62,881 nucleotides of DNA from the NCBI GenBank assembly GCA_018653085.1, contig JABIAY010000072.1, positions 1-62,881 on the forward strand. The letters run 5' to 3'. Every line of letters begins with the position of its first letter. Within the stretch, counting starts at the first letter, position 1. Below, in pieces: positions 8,307 through 18,052 of the stretch. Source of the stretch: Nitrospina sp. (GTDB lineage: Bacteria; Nitrospinota; Nitrospinia; Nitrospinales; VA-1). Below the pieces are notes generated by a model. The model saw only the letters and a program-made list of their open reading frames with translations. It made no database searches and was not told where the DNA came from. The position numbers and the translations under genes were made by a program.

Positions 8307-8981
8307 ATGATTGAAATAACCCAACTAGTAAAAACCCTGCGTGGCGGTGGGCATGCAGTTGAAATTCTAAAATCCCTCGACCTCACGATTCCCACCGGCC
8401 AGTTGATAGCGATCACCGGCGAATCGGGAAGCGGGAAAACCACCCTGCTTAGTCTGATCGCGGGACTGGACACCCCGACAAGCGGACAAATTGTGATCGA
8501 TGGGCAGGATATCACGAAACTCGACGAGGATGAACTCGCTCTCCTGCGCGGAGAAAGGTTCGGCTTCATCTTCCAGAATTTTCATCTCATTCCTACTTTG
8601 ACAGCATTGGAAAACGTGGTGCTCGCGGCGGAACTGAACAACACTCCCGGCGCGACAAAAAAAGCCAGCGACCTGCTGGGCACCGTCGGTCTCAGTGATC
8701 GCCTGCATCATTACCCTGCCCAACTCTCTGGCGGGGAACAGCAACGCCTGTCCTTGGCCCGCGCCTTTATCAACGAGCCGGATATCATTCTCGCCGATGA
8801 ACCCACAGGCAACCTCGACTCTAAAAACAGCGACTGCGTTATTGAGCTCATGCTCGAACTGCATAGAGTAAAACAGGCCACCATCATCCTGGTGACACAC
8901 GAGATGCATGTCGCCGAACGCTCCGAACGCATCCTGACCCTTGCGGATGGGCAGATCATCTCGGACAAACCGAACCCATAA
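8307..8981 (+). CDS. ybbA: ABC transporter ATP-binding protein YbbA-like
   Basis: A 224-residue ATPase with Walker A GESGSGKTTLL (residues 38-48), Q-loop FQNFHLIP, signature LSGGEQQRLSLARA, Walker B IILADEPTGNLDS and the H-loop THEMH. It belongs to the LolD/MacB/YbbA group that drives FtsX-type permeases. The ATG at 8307 is chosen because an earlier in-frame Met at 8244 lies inside the dispersed repeat and would add 21 residues with no homology; AAGGGAA precedes 8307. It overlaps ybbP by ATGA. The gene order with tesA matches E. coli. Confidence 0.92.
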   Translation: MIEITQLVKTLRGGGHAVEILKSLDLTIPTGQLIAITGESGSGKTTLLSLIAGLDTPTSGQIVIDGQDITKLDEDELALLRGERFGFIFQNFHLIPTLTALENVVLAAELNNTPGATKKASDLLGTVGLSDRLHHYPAQLSGGEQQRLSLARAFINEPDIILADEPTGNLDSKNSDCVIELMLELHRVKQATIILVTHEMHVAERSERILTLADGQIISDKPNP

Positions 8982-11536
8982 TGAAACCTTCGCAATTAAA
9001 TCTTCGGCAACTTTTTACATTGGTCCTCTGTGAATCGCGTGGCGCGTGGAGGCGGATGCTGTTTTTTATTCTCTGCATCGCCATAGGGGTCGGCGCGGTG
9101 ATGACGGTGAAAAGTTTTTCCAACCTGGTCGGCGAAACCATACAAGGCGAGGCGAAAGGACTTCTATCCGCCGACCTCGCCATCAAAGGAAGCTGGGAAC
9201 AAACACCGGAAGATCTGGACTATCAGGAAAAGATTTTACCCCCGGAAACCGAGTTCCTCTTTATCAAGGAACTGCATGGCATGGCGCAATTCAAAAATCC
9301 GAAAACCGGAGAAAAATCCGCCTCCCTGATTACCGAACTCAAAGCCGTTCCACTCACCGGCCCGCAATACCCTTTTTATGGAGAATTCAAAAACAAACCG
9401 GAAAAACCGTTGGCAGAGCTATTGACACAAGACGGTGCCGTGGTCGAACCTTCTTTCCTGTTAAAAACCGGTTTGAAGCCGGGAGACAAATTTTCTCTGG
9501 GAAAAGTTGAAGTGCGCATCACCGCAGTGGTGCTCTCAGAACCGGATCGCATTTCAAGAGCATTCAGCATTGGCCCACGCGTATTTATTTCCCGCGCATC
9601 TTTGGACAAATCCGGATTAGTCCAGCCCGGAAGCCGGGTCAAACATCGAACCCTTGTACAACTGCCTTCCGACTTTGCATTGGAAAAGGCCGTGGCACTT
9701 CTGGAACGGGGCTTGAAGGACAAGTCGATTTCCATCCGCACCTATAAGGACATGCAGTCCTCTTTATCCAATTCCATCGAGAGGATGGGCCAGTACCTCG
9801 GCGCACTGGGGGTCATCGCTCTGCTCATGGGAGGAATCGGTGTCGCCATGATCGTTCGCACCTTCATGGCACAGAAACTCGACACACTGGCGATCTTGAG
9901 TTGTCTGGGCGCTTCGTCCCGGACCCTGCTCAAAGTGTACCTTCTCCAATCCATGCTGATGGGTCTGGCAGGCAGTCTTTTGGGCGTGAGCCTCGGGTTC
10001 GCTCTCACATTCCTGCTTCCCTCCAAAATGGAAGGATTGATCAACTTAAAACTGGAGCCGGTCTTCTATTGGATACCCGCTTTGCAATCGCTTGTTCTCG
10101 GTTGCGCGACCACTCTTTTATTTTGCCTGTGGCCTTTGATCCGGGCAGTGAGGACCCGGCCCCTCCGCCTGTTCCGCAGAAATTTTGAGGAAGAAGAACC
10201 CCGATGGGAACGCTGGGTTTCCGGCATAGTGCTTGGACTGGGTTTAGCAACGATGATTTGCTGGCAGGCAGGATCCATAAAACGCGGCATGACTTTTCTT
10301 GCCGCACTGGCGATCTCTGCCGGAGTATTCGCGCTGGCATCCTGGCTTTTGTTAAAACTTTTGAGAGCATTGCCGCCTTCCGGTTCCATGGTCCGCCGTT
10401 ATGGCATGTCCAACCTCATGCGGCCAAACAATCAGGCCACCTCCATCATCACCTGTCTCGGCATGGGCATCATGCTGATCCTTACCGTGCGCCTGGTGCA
10501 AATGGATATGCTGGCCATGCTGGACAAGAACACCGAGATGAGTCCGCCGAATTATTTCTTCATTGATATCCAGCACGACCAAAGACAAACTTTCACTCAG
10601 GTTCTTGATCAGGTCGCACCGGAAGCGGAGCGGACCCTCACGCCTTTGGTACGTTCGCGCCTGCATAGTATTGATGGCAACTTGATAGCAAACTGGACCT
10701 ACAAGGACAAACGGCGGGAAGAATGGTTCATGAACCGCGAGTTCATATTGACCTATATGGCTGGCCCACCGCCAAAAGATAATGAAGTCATCGAAGGAAA
10801 GTGGTGGACTGAGACCCATAACGCCGAAGTCTCCCTGGAACAAGACGCGGCAAAAAGATTGCACGCCAAAATCGGATCAGAACTCATAATCGACATTCAG
10901 GGCATTCTTGTACCCGCCACCGTGACCAGCATCCGCAAGGTAAACTGGCGCAATATGCGCACAAATTTCTACATGATCTATTCGCCGGGAGCCTTGCAAG
11001 GCGCACCGCTTACCTATGTCGCCACGGTCCATGTCCCCGATGCCAAAGAGTTGCAACTGCAACACGCCATTGTCGAGGCCCTGCCTAACATCACCGCCTT
11101 GAGCACACGCGATATTGTCAACACCATTGAATCCACCGTAGCCAAACTGACCACCCTTGTCGATTTTATGTCCGGATTCGCCATCGCGGCCGGACTGTTC
11201 ATCCTCTCCGGTTCCATTGCTTCCACCAAGTTCAGACGCTTGCGGGAATCGGCGATACTTAAAATACTGGGAGCCCGACGCAAAGCAGTCACCGCTATAC
11301 TGGCAATCGAATATGCTACATTAGGAGTCATCGCCGCACTGGTGGGCATTGGGCTGGCGCAAGGGCTTTCCTGGGCGGTGATGAAAACCATGATCAAATC
11401 CGACTGGCACGTCCAACCCATAACCGTTGCCTGGGCGTTTTGTTTCGCAGTTTTGATCACAGTGAGCACCGGAGTTTTAAGTAGTCTGGATGTGATCCGC
11501 AACAAGCCGTTAAAAACTCTCAGGGAATCGGCGTAG
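8981..11536 (+). CDS. ybbP: FtsX-like ABC permease YbbP-like
   Basis: This 851-residue permease has an N-terminal transmembrane helix (residues 24-44), a large periplasmic MacB-like domain, then FtsX cores: three helices around residues 265-390, a second group around 410-470, another periplasmic domain, and a C-terminal FtsX unit (residues 725-845). That is the architecture of YbbP. Together with YbbA it should form an inner-membrane mechanotransmission-type ABC complex rather than a classical importer; its substrate is not established in E. coli either. The TAG stop is followed by degenerate repeat sequence. Confidence 0.9.
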   Translation: MKPSQLNLRQLFTLVLCESRGAWRRMLFFILCIAIGVGAVMTVKSFSNLVGETIQGEAKGLLSADLAIKGSWEQTPEDLDYQEKILPPETEFLFIKELHGMAQFKNPKTGEKSASLITELKAVPLTGPQYPFYGEFKNKPEKPLAELLTQDGAVVEPSFLLKTGLKPGDKFSLGKVEVRITAVVLSEPDRISRAFSIGPRVFISRASLDKSGLVQPGSRVKHRTLVQLPSDFALEKAVALLERGLKDKSISIRTYKDMQSSLSNSIERMGQYLGALGVIALLMGGIGVAMIVRTFMAQKLDTLAILSCLGASSRTLLKVYLLQSMLMGLAGSLLGVSLGFALTFLLPSKMEGLINLKLEPVFYWIPALQSLVLGCATTLLFCLWPLIRAVRTRPLRLFRRNFEEEEPRWERWVSGIVLGLGLATMICWQAGSIKRGMTFLAALAISAGVFALASWLLLKLLRALPPSGSMVRRYGMSNLMRPNNQATSIITCLGMGIMLILTVRLVQMDMLAMLDKNTEMSPPNYFFIDIQHDQRQTFTQVLDQVAPEAERTLTPLVRSRLHSIDGNLIANWTYKDKRREEWFMNREFILTYMAGPPPKDNEVIEGKWWTETHNAEVSLEQDAAKRLHAKIGSELIIDIQGILVPATVTSIRKVNWRNMRTNFYMIYSPGALQGAPLTYVATVHVPDAKELQLQHAIVEALPNITALSTRDIVNTIESTVAKLTTLVDFMSGFAIAAGLFILSGSIASTKFRRLRESAILKILGARRKAVTAILAIEYATLGVIAALVGIGLAQGLSWAVMKTMIKSDWHVQPITVAWAFCFAVLITVSTGVLSSLDVIRNKPLKTLRESA

Positions 11537-11616
11537 CCGCCGATGGCGATAGGCCATAACTCTTGACTGTTAACAACCTTGTTCTCGGCTTAATGAGTCA
11601 TTGCTCACTGCCCTCA
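11537..11616 (+). repeat. Degenerate copy of the dispersed repeat
   Basis: CCGCCGATGGCGATAGGCC just after the ybbP stop and TTCTCGGCTTAATGAG at 11582 match the repeat core, but the hairpin cap is decayed. No separate promoter for the next gene is obvious. Confidence 0.45.
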
Positions 11617-11648
11617 CCAAGATATTTCAAACAAAAATGAGGAAACTG

Positions 11649-12200
11649 ATGAACATTAAAATAATTTTTCTGGTCAGCTTTTTCATCCTGCACTCGGCAG
11701 TTGCCTGGGCCGAACGAGCGCCTTATGAGGCACCGCCCTGGGTACCTCCCCCACCGCCAGAGTCCCGGGTTCATCTGGTTGATAATGGTGATGGAACACT
11801 GACCGAAACCAAGACCCATCTGATGTGGACCCAAAAAGACAGTTATGCCGATCTCGGAAAATGTTTGAACTGGTATCAGGCCACAGACTATGTCGAAAAT
11901 CTTAAGACCGGCGGACATACCGACTGGCGATTGCCCATGGTGTTTGAATACGGAATGATTTATGACAACACAAAAGAAAACAATATGGCATTTGACCACG
12001 ACCCGGACCAGCCCCTGGCCCTGTCGGAACAATTCGCTGATGGCGCGGCCTATTGGTACTGGTCAGCGGAATACGAGGAGACCGACCTGACAGATTGTTG
12101 CACCCGCGTTGCGTATTTCGTAACCGGCCGGGCTTTCTCGCGCAACCTTTCGAACTGCAAACACGGCGGCGTTCGTGCCGTCAGGGATTTGGACCACTAG
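11649..12200 (+). CDS. DUF1566 (Lcl C-terminal-like) secreted protein
   Basis: A 183-residue protein with a signal peptide (MNIKIIFLVSFFILHSAVAWA) and a proline-rich linker. The DUF1566 domain shows TKTHLMWTQKD, DWRLPMVFEYG near residue 95, WYWSAEY and a final VRAVRD. DUF1566 domains resemble the C-type-lectin-like fold and are found on cell-surface proteins; the ligand is unknown. The ATG at 11649 is chosen because GAGGAAACTG lies just upstream; Met codons at 11637 and 11601 give worse signal peptides. The last codons read Asp-His-TAG, with CACTAG supplied by the dispersed repeat. Confidence 0.8.
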   Translation: MNIKIIFLVSFFILHSAVAWAERAPYEAPPWVPPPPPESRVHLVDNGDGTLTETKTHLMWTQKDSYADLGKCLNWYQATDYVENLKTGGHTDWRLPMVFEYGMIYDNTKENNMAFDHDPDQPLALSEQFADGAAYWYWSAEYEETDLTDCCTRVAYFVTGRAFSRNLSNCKHGGVRAVRDLDH

Positions 12201-12230
12201 GCGTGGGGCCGATTGGCAGTGGCTTTATCA
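12194..12230 (+). repeat. Short dispersed repeat between two convergent stops
   Basis: CCACTAGGCGTGGGGCC followed by GTGGCTTTATC. It supplies the TAG of the DUF1566 gene, and its far end contains the TGA of the convergent molybdoenzyme gene, so both genes end inside one copy of about 37 bp. Confidence 0.75.
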
Positions 12231-14885
12231 GGTCTTTTTCACCACAGTAACCACGGTATCCATAAAACGCTGTTGCCCGGCAATCGGGTCACCTTTATTG
12301 GGGATGATCCAATTCGGGTGAACCCCGTTGTCCTTCCACCAAATCCGCTTCAGGTCGGGGTAGCCATCGCGTCCAAAGGGACTTTTCTCCTTACCCGCTG
12401 TCGCGAAGCGACCGTGCGCCCAATGTCCGCAGTGATGGGAAATGGCAATAACGCCGGGGACAACACTTTCCCGGACATCCAGTGTCGTCACAATAGATCC
12501 AATTTCCGAGGTGACTTCGACAGTCTCTTTATCGCTCAGCCCCAGCTTCCCAGCGGTGACAGGATTGATCAGTGCCGGATTTCGATGATAAATCTCGCTC
12601 AAGAACGCATTGCTTTGGGTGCGGGAGTGGCTTTGCATTGCCACCTTGTAGGTCGTCAGGATCAACTCATCGGGTTTAAGGTTTTCATGTTCTGGAATCG
12701 GCATCCACGTTGGCAGTCCGGGAAATCCTTTATCTACGAGGAACTGGGAGTGGATCTCCAAGTAGCCGCTCTTGTTTATTTTGTCGGGCGGAAAGCCTTT
12801 GTATGGGATATTGCCAATCATCTGCCCGACATATTTTTTATACGCTTTTTTGGTGGTTGTGTAGTCTTGTCCCGGTTTCCCTTTCCAAATGACGCCTGTT
12901 TTTTCATCAACAATTGCGCCCTCCAGTTTTTCCGGCGTAAGAACTTTAGCATGCTGTTCATATAAAGGCTGTTGTGTGCGGTCATACCATGCACCATATT
13001 GTTTCATGTAATCGAATCCGCCAGCTTCCTTCACACCCGGCGTGTGTTCACACGCATCTTTAACAAATTCTTCCGCGCTTTGGATCATAAAAGACCCATC
13101 GCCGCCTTGTGCCGGGTCACCCATGCCTATTTGCCTGGCGAGTTCGCAGACCACATCTTGAAAATCCCGTACTTCACCGGGCAGACTCGGAAGTGCCGGC
13201 TGACGAATGTAGTATTCCGGAATTTGATTTTGCGAAACCATGTCTTCCCATGCCCAGCGTTCAAGATAATAGGCATCCGGCAATACCAGATCCGCATATT
13301 TGGTTCCTTCGCCATACCCGACATCAACGGCAATGCTAAAGGGAATCAGCGTTTCGTCTTTGAGGATTTCAATATTTTCCCTGCAATCGCCGTTTGCATA
13401 CGTTGCGTTGTAGCAGTACGTCATATAGATGTGAGGACGCCCATGCGCTCCTTCTTTGATCATGCGCAGAACCTGGTGGCTGGCATGATGAGTCGGCAGG
13501 GCATATCCTTCGCCATCTAAAATTTTAAGCTTTTTGGAGTGTCCTTTCGGTTTTTTGAAAGAGGATTTCCATTTGCCGTTGACCGCCATCAACCGTCCGC
13601 CCTTGGCATTGATGTAACCGCACAATGCTTCAAGCATGAAGATGGCGCGCTCGGTCATAACGCCGTTGTAATGCGCCACCGCTCCGCGATAGGAGATAAT
13701 CGTACCGGGTTTTGCTTTCGCATACTCAATGGCAATCCGTTTGATGGTTTTCGCTGGTACGCCACTGATTGCTTCTGCCCACTCGGGGGTGTAGTCCTTA
13801 ACATGCGCTTCAATGTCGGCAATCGTTGTATTCGTCCACTTCTCGTAAAATGCCTGGTCGTAGAGTTTTTCGGCAATGACGACATGTGTCATCGCCAGCA
13901 CGACTGCAAGATCCGTCCCCGGTTTGATAGGAACCCATTGAGTGGACTTGGCACCCGTCTTATTTAATCGCACATCAAAGGTATACATCGGCACATGTTT
14001 ATTTTTGACCATCTCCATAATCCTTTGGGAAAATGGAATATGAGACGTATGCGCTTCAATGGGATTGGAACCAAAGATCAAGATGCAGTTTGTGTTCAAG
14101 ACATCATTGACGTCATAGTGTTTCCCCCACGTCAACTCTTGGGCGGTCCACTTGCCGCCTTCACAAATCGATGTGTGGTTGCCAATGGTTTTTGTGCCGT
14201 AGGCGGCCAGGAAATACGATTTGATCAGCTTACTTGTTGATCCCTTCATACGACCGTAATGGAACATAAACTCTTCGGGATGGCCTTCGTCGCGAAGCGT
14301 CTTGAGGCCTTTCACCTTTCGACCATCTATCTCACCCCCGCGCACAATCAAGTCAAGAGCTTCCTCCCAACTGATGCGTTCCCATTGGTCATCGCCACGT
14401 TTACTACCCTCTTTACGTTTCATGGGATGGAGCAGGCGGTCCGGGTCTTCCAGATGCTGATGACCGGCTCTTCCTTTAACACAGAGCCTGCCATTGCTTC
14501 GTGGCAGGTTGATATTTCCTTCCATTCTTTTTACCTTACCCGTCCGGTTATCGATCACGGCAATCGCGCCGCACCGGGAGACACATTGCCAGCAGGCGCA
14601 GGGAACAAAACTTTCTCTTCCGTTGGACAATGCGGCGATGTTGATTGCCGGAGGTCTGCCCAAAACATTGGCTTCCGTTTTGTCCTCTTTTGCCCTAAGT
14701 GCAGTCTCCACCTCAATAAATGGAGACTTCTTTAAAGCACGAGTGGCTTGCTTCTCGTCCATGAAGATGTTGCGTAGCACTAATTCTCTTGCAACGAGAT
14801 ACGAAGGGCCAGCAAAGACGATTGCTCCACCCACAACGATTCCACACGCCTTTCTCAAAAAGCTCCTACGGGTATCGGTATCCAT
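12228..14885 (-). CDS. Molybdopterin oxidoreductase catalytic subunit (Psr/Phs/Ttr-like)
   Basis: This 885-residue subunit is the catalytic part of a complex iron-sulfur molybdoenzyme. It has a Tat signal (RRSFLRK, residues 6-12), so it acts in the periplasm. It also has a [4Fe-4S] site C98-x2-C101-x3-C105-x29-C135 and a likely Mo-ligating cysteine in SICEGGKW (C241). Large molybdopterin-binding and C-terminal MoCo-dinucleotide domains follow. Relatives are polysulfide, thiosulfate and tetrathionate reductases and arsenate reductase; the substrate cannot be assigned from motifs. GGGAGG lies upstream of the ATG. It is the last gene of a three-gene operon (FeS, NrfD, catalytic) that lies next to modABC. 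Confidence 0.88.
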   Translation of the reverse strand: MDTDTRRSFLRKACGIVVGGAIVFAGPSYLVARELVLRNIFMDEKQATRALKKSPFIEVETALRAKEDKTEANVLGRPPAINIAALSNGRESFVPCACWQCVSRCGAIAVIDNRTGKVKRMEGNINLPRSNGRLCVKGRAGHQHLEDPDRLLHPMKRKEGSKRGDDQWERISWEEALDLIVRGGEIDGRKVKGLKTLRDEGHPEEFMFHYGRMKGSTSKLIKSYFLAAYGTKTIGNHTSICEGGKWTAQELTWGKHYDVNDVLNTNCILIFGSNPIEAHTSHIPFSQRIMEMVKNKHVPMYTFDVRLNKTGAKSTQWVPIKPGTDLAVVLAMTHVVIAEKLYDQAFYEKWTNTTIADIEAHVKDYTPEWAEAISGVPAKTIKRIAIEYAKAKPGTIISYRGAVAHYNGVMTERAIFMLEALCGYINAKGGRLMAVNGKWKSSFKKPKGHSKKLKILDGEGYALPTHHASHQVLRMIKEGAHGRPHIYMTYCYNATYANGDCRENIEILKDETLIPFSIAVDVGYGEGTKYADLVLPDAYYLERWAWEDMVSQNQIPEYYIRQPALPSLPGEVRDFQDVVCELARQIGMGDPAQGGDGSFMIQSAEEFVKDACEHTPGVKEAGGFDYMKQYGAWYDRTQQPLYEQHAKVLTPEKLEGAIVDEKTGVIWKGKPGQDYTTTKKAYKKYVGQMIGNIPYKGFPPDKINKSGYLEIHSQFLVDKGFPGLPTWMPIPEHENLKPDELILTTYKVAMQSHSRTQSNAFLSEIYHRNPALINPVTAGKLGLSDKETVEVTSEIGSIVTTLDVRESVVPGVIAISHHCGHWAHGRFATAGKEKSPFGRDGYPDLKRIWWKDNGVHPNWIIPNKGDPIAGQQRFMDTVVTVVKKT

Positions 14886-14915
14886 GATTATTCCTCCCTT
14901 TGGAGAAAATGTATC

Positions 14916-15803
14916 TCAAGCAAGCGGTAACGCAAGACCACCCACAACGACAACATACCGCATGGCATAAATTCCTATCATCACCAGTACAGACGCAAGT
15001 GTGTAACTGGCAACCGTTTTCCGGGTCATTAAAAGTATCAGCGGAACCAATGCACCTAACCCAAGTTCCACACCCAGGAAAACCAGACTGAAGCTTCCCT
15101 GTGTGAGCAATACAAAATGAGCATAAACCGTCTCAGAACCCACTGCCATTGTCAGAAGATCGGTGAAGATGAGGAACAGGTCCAAAACAATCAACCAAAC
15201 CAGCATCTTACCCATGTCAAAAATGAGCCGCTCTGCATAACGCTTTCCCTCCGGCAAAAACAGGTTCATTGTGGCAAGCACGAAAATCAGTAAAGCGATG
15301 CCGGACACGATGGCAGAAACCAGAAACAAGGTCGGCATCAGCGCGGTATGCCACAGGGCGCGGGCCTCAACCAATCCGAGGATGAAACCGGTATAGCCAT
15401 GCACCGAAATTGCCAGAGGAATACCAATGGCCCCAAACACCTTGGTCAATTTGAGATCCGCCGTCCACATAAAATACCCGTAAATCAGGCAGTTTAGCGG
15501 ATACACAATGAGCAAAAGCGTTCCCCAACTCATGGCAGATGTCGGGTTAAATGCGAACAGCAGGTACCAAAACCGGAGTGGCTGTTCAAGCTCGGCTATT
15601 AAAAACAGCGGCGCAAGCACCAGAAGCGTAAAAGCCAGCGCGAGACTCACTTTTCCAATTTCTTTGAATTTCTCCATTCCAAAAACATAGGCAAGGGTAG
15701 ACAGGACAAACGATCCCGCGCTCAATCCCGTGAAATAGAAATAAGCAGCAACGAGCCAAGTCCATGTGGGTCCATTTCCAAAGTCCGCAACGGTGTCAAC
15801 CAT
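14916..15803 (-). CDS. NrfD/PsrC-type membrane quinone-binding subunit
   Basis: A 295-residue polytopic membrane protein with about eight predicted helices, beginning with the family-typical WTWLVAAYFYFTGLSAGSF near residue 15. NrfD/PsrC proteins anchor periplasmic iron-sulfur and molybdenum subunits and exchange electrons with menaquinone or ubiquinone. A strong AGGAGG lies seven bases before the ATG. It sits between the iron-sulfur and catalytic genes with gaps of about 30 bases, which makes a single transcript very likely. The direction of electron flow (quinone reduction or oxidation) cannot be told. Confidence 0.87.
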   Translation of the reverse strand: MVDTVADFGNGPTWTWLVAAYFYFTGLSAGSFVLSTLAYVFGMEKFKEIGKVSLALAFTLLVLAPLFLIAELEQPLRFWYLLFAFNPTSAMSWGTLLLIVYPLNCLIYGYFMWTADLKLTKVFGAIGIPLAISVHGYTGFILGLVEARALWHTALMPTLFLVSAIVSGIALLIFVLATMNLFLPEGKRYAERLIFDMGKMLVWLIVLDLFLIFTDLLTMAVGSETVYAHFVLLTQGSFSLVFLGVELGLGALVPLILLMTRKTVASYTLASVLVMIGIYAMRYVVVVGGLALPLA

Positions 15804-15831
15804 CTCTTGCCTCCTTTTGGAAAAGAATAAG

Positions 15832-16599
15832 CTACCCTAGTTCCTCATACTTGCCACCCATTGTTTCTGCGGTACTTCGATTAAGGGCAATGTAGAAGAC
15901 TTTAGGTTTTGTTCCTCTTTCCGGACTCAAAACCTGCACCGGTTCCGTATCCATTATTTTTCTAATCTCGCTATTCGAATCGTTGAGATCGCCAAAAATT
16001 CTGGCTCCATAAGGGCACGCGTCCACACAAGCCGGCAACTCACCTCGCATAACCTTATGCGCACAAAAGGTACACTTATCAGCAACTTCGGTTTCCGGGT
16101 TAATGAACCGCGCCCGATAGGGGCAAGAAGAAACACACATGCCACAGGTCATGCATCGATCCTCGTTGATCAAAATAAGCCCATCGTCATTTTTGTATGT
16201 CGCGTTGGTGGGGCAGTTGCGCAAGCAAGGCGCATCCTCGCAGTGCTGACATAAACGCGGCAGGAAATGAGAAGAAACATTCGGATAAGTTCCCTTTTCG
16301 ACTATTTTTACCCAGGACCTGAAAACACCCAGTGGAACACCATTTTCAGACTTGCAAGCGGTCGCGCAGGAACTGCATCCAACACATTTTCTAAGGTCAA
16401 TGAGCATTGCCAAATTTCTGCGCTGTTTCCCACCGTTATTTTCGGCATTCTCTGATACTGCCGCCACGATTTTTCCAGGAGCCGTAATGCTCGCGATCCC
16501 CACGGCTGAGGCCCCTAGCGCGGCTTTTTTCAGAAATTCTCTCCTACCAATTCCAAGGCCTGCTTTTTTTTGGTCTCTTGTTTTGCCTTCTTTTTTCAT
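15832..16599 (-). CDS. Four-cluster ferredoxin subunit (PsrB-like) with Tat signal
   Basis: A 255-residue electron-transfer subunit. It has its own Tat signal (GRREFLKKAALG, around residues 18-29), then four cysteine groups typical of DMSO/polysulfide reductase B subunits: CVGCSSCATAC, CQHCEDAPCLRNC, CMTCGMCVSSC and CTFCAH...CVDACPYGA, so four [4Fe-4S] clusters are expected. I start at the ATG 16599 with GAGG upstream; reading back to 16791 would add residues encoded by the dispersed repeat. First gene of the operon. A Tat signal on both the B and A subunits is less usual than the A-only arrangement. Confidence 0.88.
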   Translation of the reverse strand: MKKEGKTRDQKKAGLGIGRREFLKKAALGASAVGIASITAPGKIVAAVSENAENNGGKQRRNLAMLIDLRKCVGCSSCATACKSENGVPLGVFRSWVKIVEKGTYPNVSSHFLPRLCQHCEDAPCLRNCPTNATYKNDDGLILINEDRCMTCGMCVSSCPYRARFINPETEVADKCTFCAHKVMRGELPACVDACPYGARIFGDLNDSNSEIRKIMDTEPVQVLSPERGTKPKVFYIALNRSTAETMGGKYEELG

Positions 16600-16725
16600 G
16601 GGGAACCTCAGATTCAGAGGCCAAGCTCTAATAAACAATCGCAAAGCTCTCACTAGTAAATATGTGCTCGATTCAAAATATATCAAGCACTCCTTACCAG
16701 TTTTTTGTGCCTGCCACCCACTTCG

Positions 16726-16982
16726 TAGCCCCTTGGCAGGGGAGGCAGATAGCAATGGCTCGTTAAGCCGAGCTAACTTTTTGTTCGCCACCCTCTAGCG
16801 AGGGAGGCAAATAGCAATAGCTTATTAAGCCGCCAACACGATTGCTAGCCAGAGAAAGCTATTGCATACTGGCCTCACGCCTAGCCCACTCCCGTGGGTG
16901 GGAATATAGCAATTACTTTTTGAGCCGAGATAGCCATTTGCTAGCTTGACAGGCTATTGCCAGTCGGCACCACGCCTAGTGG
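16726..16982 (-). repeat. Cluster of repeat copies between the molybdoenzyme and mod operons
   Basis: At least three adjoining copies, read on the minus strand. Cores (GAGCCGAGATAG, TTAAGCCGAGCTAAC, TTAAGCCGCC) alternate with caps CCCCTTGGCAGGGG, CCACTCCCGTGGG and GGCACCACGCCTAGTGG. The last cap supplies the TAG of modC. The gap 16600-16975 holds nothing else I can recognise apart from the Shine-Dalgarno of the iron-sulfur gene. Confidence 0.8.
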
Positions 16983-18052
16983 ATCATTTTGATGGCTTTG
17001 ATGTGGGCATAAACCGGTTGACCCGGTTTGAGGTTTAAGTTGGCGAGAGACTTTCTTGTGATCGTTGCCAGAATCGGCTGACCGGCATCCAGTTCAATAT
17101 CTACGGAATATCCCCCGAGGGTTCCAATTTTTGCAACCTTCGCCTGCAAAATATTCAGCACACTGGTAACTCCTGCGGGAGGAGCGGTCGAAAGGCTCAC
17201 ATCCTTGGAATGGATGTGAACCCTGAGGTTTTGTCCCACAGGAATATTTTGTTTGGGAACATTCAGGGTCTGCCCCATGAAATCCAATCGGGTGAGTTCG
17301 AACTCTTCATCATGTCCCGCAACCGATGTTTCGAGTACCGCTCCCAACTGTTCTTCTCCCAACACTTGCCTGAGCCGGACATCCGAGAACACTTCCTGTA
17401 CCGGCCCGAAGTTTGCCACTTTCCCCGCTTGCAAAATCACCATAGTGTCTACAAGTTGCAGTACCTCATCCACCGAATGCGTGACATAGATGATAGGCGT
17501 CTTGAACTCGTCTTCTATTCTTTTGATGAAAGGAATGATCTCGGCTTTTCGTTGCATATCCAGCGAGGCCAAAGGTTCATCCATGAGCAATAGTTTCGGG
17601 CTGGTGAGCAGAGCCCGACCAATCGCCACCCTTTGCTTTTCTCCCCCCGACAATTTATCAGGAGTGCGTTTTAACAACGCCGCCAACCCCAGCACTTCTA
17701 CCACCTCATCCAAGTGCAAATTACGCTCAACAGACTGGGTACGTTGATAACCGTAGAGCAGGTTTTGCTGAATACTCAAATGCGGGAATAGCCTCGACTC
17801 CTGAAACACCAGCCCCACTTTTCTTTGATGGATAGGAATGAATATTCCGTCGTCCTGCCAAACCTGACCCGCCAGTTTCAGGGTTCCTGACGGAGCCCTT
17901 TCCAGTCCCGACAAGCAACGCAACAAAGTGGTTTTACCGGAGCCAGAAGGACCAAACACCACCGTAACGCCCTTGGCCGGGAGGGTCAGTTCTACATCCA
18001 GGTTAAATCCCGGATAGTCCATTTTAAAGTTTGCTTCCAATAAATTTTTCAT
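16976..18052 (-). CDS. modC: Molybdate ABC transporter ATPase ModC
   Basis: This 358-residue ATPase has Walker A GPSGSGKTTLL (residues 35-45), signature LSGGEKQRVAIGRAL, Walker B LLLMDEPLASLD and a C-terminal MOP (molybdate/tungstate-binding) domain after about residue 290. It powers molybdate uptake with ModAB, feeding molybdenum cofactor for the neighbouring enzymes. The start overlaps modB by ATGA. The protein ends Met-Ile-His-TAG, with CACTAG belonging to the dispersed repeat. Confidence 0.95.
   Translation of the reverse strand: MKNLLEANFKMDYPGFNLDVELTLPAKGVTVVFGPSGSGKTTLLRCLSGLERAPSGTLKLAGQVWQDDGIFIPIHQRKVGLVFQESRLFPHLSIQQNLLYGYQRTQSVERNLHLDEVVEVLGLAALLKRTPDKLSGGEKQRVAIGRALLTSPKLLLMDEPLASLDMQRKAEIIPFIKRIEDEFKTPIIYVTHSVDEVLQLVDTMVILQAGKVANFGPVQEVFSDVRLRQVLGEEQLGAVLETSVAGHDEEFELTRLDFMGQTLNVPKQNIPVGQNLRVHIHSKDVSLSTAPPAGVTSVLNILQAKVAKIGTLGGYSVDIELDAGQPILATITRKSLANLNLKPGQPVYAHIKAIKMIH

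Noticed and set aside
15832-16791. Extended N-terminus of the four-cluster ferredoxin subunit
   Set aside because: The extra 64 residues are read from repeat sequence and would bury the Tat signal; the ATG at 16599 has a good ribosome site.
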